Source of the DNA: Cohnella terricola
GTDB taxonomy: Bacteria > Bacillota > Bacilli > Paenibacillales > Paenibacillaceae
Direction of reading: 5' to 3'
Assembly: GCF_007786475.1 (NCBI RefSeq)
Contig: NZ_VNJJ01000019.1
Coordinates: 17,000-80,999 of the forward strand
DNA: 64,000 bases
Both the position numbers and the translations under genes were made by a program. The notes under the pieces are model-generated. The model had not been told where the DNA came from. It worked only from the letters and a program-made list of their open reading frames with translations, and did no database searches. Position 1 is the first letter of the stretch, and the number at the start of each line of letters is the position of its first letter. This document shows positions 60,527-64,000 of this stretch, piece after piece.

Positions 60527-61557
60527 AACCGTGGAACCGGCTTTCACTGCGTGCAAGAGTGACGCTGTTATCTATTCTTTTTTTGGCGATATTGATTACT
60601 TTATATGTGGCTATAGAGTCTTTTTTCTCCGTTTACAGGATTGTATCCGAATTGCAGGGGCGAATCATAAGCCTGGTTGTCGTTCTAACAGGTATGATTC
60701 TCAGCTCGCACTGGCTCGCCGTGATTATCCTGAAGCCTGTGAAACGGATGAGCGAAACAGCCTCTGGAATAACGGCAACCACCCTGCACAAACGTCTCGA
60801 AATTGACCAACTACATGACGAATTAAAGAAGCTCGGGATCGTATTTAATGCGATGCTGGATGGGCTGGAACACTCTTTTAAACAACAGGCCCGTTTCGTT
60901 TCCGCGGCCGCGCATGAATTAAGAACGCCGCTGTCCATCCTACGCACGAATCTTGAAGTGGCCGGAGACGCCGATGGCATTGATCCAAGCGAGTGGAGAG
61001 ATTACAGGGCGACAACAGAGCGGACGCTCGCGCGATTAGAGTCATTAACGGAGGATTTGCTGCTGCTGGCTGACGGCACGTACGATCGGGAGCATAGCGA
61101 GCACAAGATTGTGGAGCTTGCCGACATTCTCGCGGACGTAACTTCTTTTATGGAACCGATGGCTGTCAAATACGGGGTGACGCTTCATCTGATGGAGCCC
61201 TGCGCCGCTTTGGTTAAGGGGGAAGAAAGCTTCTTATTCCTGGTCTTTCGAAATCTGCTAGACAACGCCATCCGGTATAATCGGCCCAATGGGAACGTTA
61301 CGCTGCAGGTTTCAAATGAAGATGGCCGGGTTGTGGTTCGAGTTTCGGACACGGGAAATGGAATATCCCCTTCGTCAAGGGAGCTGGTTTTTGAGCGGTT
61401 TTATCGAATCGACTCGTCACGGGCACGTAGAAGTGGCGGGGCTGGTCTGGGGCTGTCGATTGTCCGCCATTTGCTTGCATTTTTCCAGGGGAGCGTTGAA
61501 CTGGAGACGAGTTCCGAATTAGGAAGTGTGTTTAAGGTAACGTTGATCCGGGGTTAA
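60523..61557 (+). CDS. Sensor histidine kinase (HisKA type)
   Basis: 344 residues from ATG 60523 (AAAGAGGA upstream), overlapping the regulator stop by four bases. Two membrane spans (about 13-32 and 42-65) flank only a short external loop, then a HAMP linker. The phospho-accepting histidine is His131 in SAAAHELRTPLSILRTN. N box FRNLLDNAIRYN, G1 VSDTGNGI, F box and G2 SGGAGLGLSIVRHL are present. With so small an external part it probably senses within the membrane or cytoplasm. It forms the pair with the regulator at 59813. Confidence 0.96.
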   Translation: MKPWNRLSLRARVTLLSILFLAILITLYVAIESFFSVYRIVSELQGRIISLVVVLTGMILSSHWLAVIILKPVKRMSETASGITATTLHKRLEIDQLHDELKKLGIVFNAMLDGLEHSFKQQARFVSAAAHELRTPLSILRTNLEVAGDADGIDPSEWRDYRATTERTLARLESLTEDLLLLADGTYDREHSEHKIVELADILADVTSFMEPMAVKYGVTLHLMEPCAALVKGEESFLFLVFRNLLDNAIRYNRPNGNVTLQVSNEDGRVVVRVSDTGNGISPSSRELVFERFYRIDSSRARRSGGAGLGLSIVRHLLAFFQGSVELETSSELGSVFKVTLIRG

Positions 61558-61569
61558 GAAGCTCGACTT

Positions 61570-61596
61570 CATATAAATGGGTTACACATTTATATG
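61570..61596. other. Stem-loop after the two-component genes
   Basis: CATATAAATG and CATTTATATG form a perfect 10-base inverted repeat around GGTTACA. No T-run follows. The 639-base gap 61558-62196 otherwise holds the right tRNA repeat, three short AGAGCC repeats and the first cassette edge. Confidence 0.55.
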
Positions 61597-61783
61597 GATA
61601 AATAACTAATGTTTTGTACATAACTTATGCAGGTGGCTGAATTAACTGTCCAGGACATAGAGCATGGGGCCAGGTTCCGAGACTTTACTTTAGCCTACGA
61701 CGGATAGGAACCAAATAGCCTAAGTTCCCGGTTATGTAGGCTTCCGAGCAATCACGGATACAACGGGAGAATTGGCCGCGACA

Positions 61784-61971
61784 TTGAGGGGCTGGCGGTA
61801 GCAATACCGTGGAGGTTCGAGTCCTCTCGACCGCACCATACTTAGGATGATGAAATCTCTTGATAATCAAGGGATTTTTTTGTTTGTGTTTTTTAGAGTG
61901 CGTGTGGAGAAGGATGGATAGTGCTCAAAATGCCTCCGTGGTGGCACCGTGGTTGCAAACAGAAAAAGAGC
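61784..61971 (+). repeat. Direct repeat, right copy: 3' part of tRNA-Leu plus terminator (attR-like)
   Basis: TTGAGGGGCTGGCGG onwards repeats 57392-57581, starting exactly at the anticodon loop; the sequence before it is unrelated. The 3' tRNA end, CCA, terminator stem (with compensating changes) and about 90 further bases are kept. It is not a functional tRNA because the 5' half is missing. Confidence 0.92.
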
Positions 61972-62015
61972 ACCTCCTGAGCGACTGGTTGCCCAGCTGA
62001 ATATTTCGATGTAGT

Positions 62016-62078
62016 AGAGCCATTAGTTTAATGAGCCAGAGCCACTGTGTCCCAAATAGAGCCATTATGTTATTGTAC
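62016..62078 (+). repeat. Three short direct repeats (AGAGCCAYT, 20-22 bp period)
   Basis: AGAGCCATTAG, AGAGCCACTGTG and AGAGCCATTATG begin at 62016, 62038 and 62058. They lie about 100 bases left of the first cassette edge. Meaning unknown. Confidence 0.6.
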
Positions 62079-62157
62079 AGGTCCATGCGGGGATTAAACG
62101 GGCAGGATAGTTCAAAAGTTTCGCGAATACCCTACATATAGAATTATTTACGAAGTT

Positions 62158-62179
62158 CGTGAATAGAACGTTATACGAC
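62158..62179 (+). other. Cassette insertion half-site (L'-R' arms) at the left edge of the cassette array
   Basis: CGTGAATA (62158-62165, L' arm), a short spacer, and GTTATACGAC (62170-62179, R' arm plus three bases). The same L' arm occurs in both complete sites downstream. No matching R''/L'' arm (TATTCACG) is seen within 200 bases to the left, so it is a half site: attI-like or a truncated attC. Confidence 0.7.
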
Positions 62180-62902
62180 AGAGCGAGGCATATTCAATGG
62201 GAGGGATTTCTATCGAGGCTATAAAGTACTCATTTACTTTGTCTCGAAGTGAATATATTCGATCAATGAATTTGTTCTTCACAGTTATTGATATGTTCAA
62301 GATTAGTACTAGTATCTTTGCAATAAGTATAAACTTTATTTTTGGTTCTTTAATGCTTTTTTACAATGAACATAAAGGTTGGATTCTTGTTTGTATAGCA
62401 GTAATTATTTTCCTTTTGAATTTTAACGGTAGGTATCTTAATTTAATCAGAAGTTATAATAGTGATAGGAATTATAGGGAGATTTTTGAAATTGAATTAG
62501 ACGAAAAAGGGATTAAATCTTCAACTCATAACTCAAGCTCTTATTTTGAATGGTCATATTTTGAAAGAGTTATTGAGAAGGATAAATACTTTTTCTTTGT
62601 GTTTGAGAAGAAAAAAGGATTTGTAATTAAACAGATGGAGAACAAAGAGCAAAAGGAAAGATTTATAAGGATCCTAGAAGACAATCGACTTAATAAGACT
62701 TAATTGGGTATTTCAAGGCTCCGTCGTATAACACCATATTCACGCATCGGGGCGTTGCCCCTTGGTCCGGCAGAAGTTGAAGAGGATTCGATTGGAGCAA
62801 CTCAGATACAGGGAAGCAGAATCAGCCGGACACATCCAACTCCCTAACCGCATCGCGGCCGCCTTCGGGCTTAAGGGAGTTGGACGTCGTGAATACAAAA
62901 CG
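62171..62902 (+). mobile_element. Putative integron gene cassette 1
   Basis: Runs from the R' crossover point at 62170/62171 to the next one at 62902. Its left edge GTTATACGAC (62170-62179) is the exact reverse complement of GTCGTATAAC (62723-62732), the R'' arm of its own attC-like site, as expected of a cassette that circularises. It carries one AT-rich gene on the plus strand starting 27 bases from the edge, without a clear promoter. Confidence 0.75.
62197..62703 (+). CDS. YcxB-like membrane protein (cassette 1 gene)
   Basis: 168 residues, AT-rich codons unlike the chromosomal genes to the left. Two adjacent membrane spans (about 36-54 and 60-78: FAISINFIFGSLMLFYN, WILVCIAVIIFLLNF) are followed by a soluble domain with IFEIELDEKGIKSSTHNSSSYFEWSYFERVIEKDKYFFFVF, the pattern of the YcxB-like (PF14317-type) family. 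That family has no established function and is frequent on mobile DNA. The ATG has GGCATATTCA upstream and GGGAGG just after it, so the true start could be a few codons later. It is the only gene of the first cassette. Confidence 0.75.
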   Translation: MGGISIEAIKYSFTLSRSEYIRSMNLFFTVIDMFKISTSIFAISINFIFGSLMLFYNEHKGWILVCIAVIIFLLNFNGRYLNLIRSYNSDRNYREIFEIELDEKGIKSSTHNSSSYFEWSYFERVIEKDKYFFFVFEKKKGFVIKQMENKEQKERFIRILEDNRLNKT

Positions 62903-62908
62903 TTAGAT
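62723..62908 (+). repeat. attC-like recombination site 1
   Basis: Order of arms: R'' GTATAAC (62726-62732), four bases, L'' TATTCACG (62737-62744), a long imperfectly palindromic centre, L' CGTGAATA (62888-62895, exact complement of L''), six bases, R' GTTAGAT (62902-62908, fits GTTRRRY). The centre holds GGGGC-GTT-GCCCC, GTCCGGC/GCCGGAC and CCAACTCCCT/AGGGAGTTGG stems. R'' departs from RYYYAAC at one base. Length 183 bp from R'' to R'. Confidence 0.78.
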
Positions 62909-63530
62909 GAAATTAATGCAAAATCTATAAATAAAAAATTCAAAAGGAAGTGTATATTATTATTTTGTTCTTATTAAAGACAAGAATTAACAGAAAAATT
63001 TCTAGGCTGTTTTATGCATATGATTTCGAGGTAAATTTTTCTAACGAGAAATATAAAGTAACCTCGTATTCCTGGAATGGAAGAATGGATGATTTTATCC
63101 TTGAATTCTATATTAATAAAACGAAATATATTTTTCATTGCAACAGAATAATTAGTGAAGAGAAAGCTTTTAACTTTCAGAAGCTAAATATCTTAAAGCA
63201 ACTTGAAAAAGAAATTAAATATCTTCAACGTGCTTATTCTAGAGGGATTTATAATAAGGATTATTTACCCTTTACAAATTGGACAAAGGAATCTAAGGAA
63301 AATTAATAATTCAATATTAGCCTATTCAAGAAGGATTAGCTTCATCTAACATCATATTCACGTTTCGGGCCATTCGGCCCTCGGTCCGTACCGGAGTTAG
63401 AAGAGGATTCGGAGATGCAATTGACAGAAGCAGGAATCGGAAGCAGCCGGATACATCCACACCGACAAAGCGCGTCGCGCTCGGCGACTTCGTCGCCTTA
63501 AGTCGGTGGGACGTCGTGAACACATTAACG
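62903..63530 (+). mobile_element. Putative integron gene cassette 2
   Basis: Left edge GTTAGATGAA (62902-62911) is the exact reverse complement of TTCATCTAAC (63341-63350) at the start of its own attC-like site. One plus-strand AT-rich gene lies inside, beginning within 50 bases of the edge. Confidence 0.75.
62950..63306 (+). CDS. Hypothetical protein (cassette 2 gene)
   Basis: Up to 118 residues, very AT-rich, rich in Lys, Tyr, Phe and Asn. It reads as an N-terminal hydrophobic stretch (YIIILFLLKTRI) followed by a soluble alpha/beta part (YDFEVNFSNEKYKVTSYSW, NILKQLEKEIKYLQRAY). The GTG at 62950 overlaps the only purine-rich site (AAAAGGAAG), so a start at the TTG five codons later is also possible. 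I recognise no family. Its position alone inside a cassette suggests an accessory protein such as an immunity, stress or toxin-antitoxin factor, but nothing in the sequence proves this. Confidence 0.6.
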   Translation: MYIIILFLLKTRINRKISRLFYAYDFEVNFSNEKYKVTSYSWNGRMDDFILEFYINKTKYIFHCNRIISEEKAFNFQKLNILKQLEKEIKYLQRAYSRGIYNKDYLPFTNWTKESKEN

Positions 63531-63540
63531 TTAGATGAAT
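63341..63540 (+). repeat. attC-like recombination site 2
   Basis: R'' ATCTAAC (63344-63350, fits RYYYAAC), ATCA, L'' TATTCACG (63355-63362), palindromic centre, L' CGTGAACA (63515-63522, one wobble to L''), seven bases, R' GTTAGAT (63530-63536, fits GTTRRRY). It shares GAAGAGGATTCG, CAGCCGGA, ACATCCA and GGACGTCGTGAA with site 1, so the two are homologous. Inner stems GGGCC/GGCCC and CCACACCGAC/GTCGGTGG. Confidence 0.8.
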
Positions 63541-63893
63541 GATGGCGAAATCATTAAGAGCGGAGAGTACCTATGGAAGTACTACAAGGTAAGTATCTTA
63601 AACCAGCTAAAGATAGAAACTCGTTCGAAATATTTAATGCGGAACCAGAAATACTACTTAAGATCGCATTTTTCTTAAGAGAATATGGATTTGTTTCACG
63701 ACCGATGATTGTTGGATTCGATGGAAATTATTTAGATCTAGAACAAGACAATATAAAGTTACATCTAGGTTGGGACGTATGGAGTGGATTATTTTTATCT
63801 GCAATTGATGAAGAAGGTGACATCTGGGTTGAAAAACTTGGAGAAGAAATAAATATTAAGTTAAAGGAATCGTACTTTGGAGTGCTACGATAA
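63531..63893 (+). mobile_element. Putative integron gene cassette 3, right end lost
   Basis: Begins at GTTAGATGAATG (63530). The expected partner CATTCATCTAAC and an attC-like site do not follow the gene; instead the DNA changes to an IS3-like element after 63893, so the cassette seems truncated or its attC lies beyond the insertion. Confidence 0.6.
63573..63893 (+). CDS. Hypothetical protein (cassette 3 gene)
   Basis: 106 residues from ATG 63573 with AGCGGAGAG eight bases upstream. It is acidic and soluble, with alternating strands: NSFEIFNAEPEILLKIAFFL, MIVGFDGNYLDLEQDNIKL, LGWDVWSGLFLSAIDEEGD, then a lysine-rich end. It has no membrane span and no motif I can name. The fold looks like the small immunity/SMI1-type or phage accessory proteins, but this is only an impression. 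It starts 42 bases from the cassette edge, in the same orientation as the other two cassette genes. Confidence 0.65.
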   Translation: MEVLQGKYLKPAKDRNSFEIFNAEPEILLKIAFFLREYGFVSRPMIVGFDGNYLDLEQDNIKLHLGWDVWSGLFLSAIDEEGDIWVEKLGEEINIKLKESYFGVLR

Positions 63894-63911
63894 AAATGCA
63901 GTCGAAAAACA

Positions 63912-63945
63912 CCCTCGTATGAAATAAAATGAAAGCTAACGAGGG
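63912..63945 (+). other. Stem-loop before the transposase start
   Basis: CCCTCGT (63912) and ACGAGGG (63939) are a perfect seven-base inverted repeat in the short leader before the transposase gene. It may be part of the insertion sequence end or a translation-blocking stem. Confidence 0.5.
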
Positions 63946-63957
63946 GACGAGTGACAA

Positions 63958-64000
63958 TGAACAGGTACGACAAGGCATTCAAAGAAGAAGCAGTAAGATT
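63958..64000 (+). CDS. IS3-family transposase OrfA, N-terminus (partial)
   Basis: The last 43 bases encode MNRYDKAFKEEAVR, the typical opening of the helix-turn-helix OrfA of IS3-family elements (MxRYxxEFKxEAVxL). The gene leaves the window at its 14th codon. The left terminal inverted repeat of the element cannot be fixed from this fragment; it must lie between the end of the cassette 3 gene (63893) and 63958. Confidence 0.75.

Noticed and set aside
61784..61842. A second functional tRNA-Leu
   Set aside because: Only the part from the anticodon loop to CCA is present; the acceptor 5' strand and D-arm are missing.
62762..62977. 71-residue open frame across the first attC-like site
   Set aside because: It spans the palindromic recombination site and the cassette edge, so it is a by-product of the repeat.

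Overview
The window looks like the chromosome of a Gram-positive, spore-forming member of the Paenibacillaceae (Paenibacillus/Cohnella-like). The evidence is sequence-internal: strong GGAGG ribosome sites with many TTG/GTG starts, YesM/YesN two-component pairs with LplB/YtcP/LipO-type ABC transporters, large secreted glycosidases with discoidin (F5/8 type C) domains, an SLH-anchored chitinase, a CcpA cre site, and Bacillus-type sporulation genes (tgl, cmpA, ydcC). No species is claimed.

1-28500 is a glycan-utilisation region. It holds the end of a GH38 alpha-mannosidase, two tandem-duplicated secreted beta-propeller proteins with discoidin tails, a sensing and uptake block (lone solute-binding lipoprotein, YesM kinase, YesN regulator, two permeases, LipO-like binding protein), two GH95-like secreted glycosidases, a full GH38 alpha-mannosidase, a DeoR regulator, a phosphomannose isomerase with an extra N-terminal domain, a ROK sugar kinase, an alpha/beta hydrolase and a DUF421 membrane protein. 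Together they read as: sense and import oligosaccharide, trim fucosyl/mannosyl groups, phosphorylate the hexose and isomerise it to fructose-6-P. 28556-43300 holds a GH18-SLH chitinase under a cre site, an M20 amidohydrolase, a Gfo/Idh-AraC-Gfo/Idh operon, spore transglutaminase tgl, a MarR-MFS pair, an M50B-like protease and an anaerobic ribonucleotide reductase operon (nrdG-nrdD) with two NrdR boxes and an Fnr-type palindrome; nrdG carries a frameshift.

43500-57450 is a conserved housekeeping block, ydcC-alr-mazE-mazF ... tex ... cmpA ... sprT ... tRNA-Asn-Ser-Glu-Lys-Leu, in the order known from Bacillus subtilis (ydcC to trnS) but without the rsb stress module. A TetR-MFS efflux unit and a nitroreductase are inserted. 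In B. subtilis the tRNA-Leu at the end of this cluster is the attachment site of ICEBs1. Here the same kind of gene, tRNA-Leu(GAG), is followed 4.4 kb later by a second copy of its 3' part that begins exactly at the anticodon loop, so 57392-61783 looks like an integrated island or its remnant (peroxiredoxin, CcdA-like, thioredoxin-like and an OmpR-type two-component system; no integrase seen).

62158-64000 is the most unusual part. Small AT-rich genes in one orientation are separated by two related ~185-195 bp elements with attC architecture: R''/L'' and L'/R' arms, and cassette edges that match their own R'' arm as perfect 10-base inverted repeats. This is what a mobile integron gene-cassette array looks like, and to my knowledge such arrays are very rare in Firmicutes. 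An IS3-like transposase begins at the right edge and seems to have cut the third cassette. Separately, four intergenic spacers carry different short hairpin-like motifs spaced by the same ~51 bp, an unexplained repeat class.
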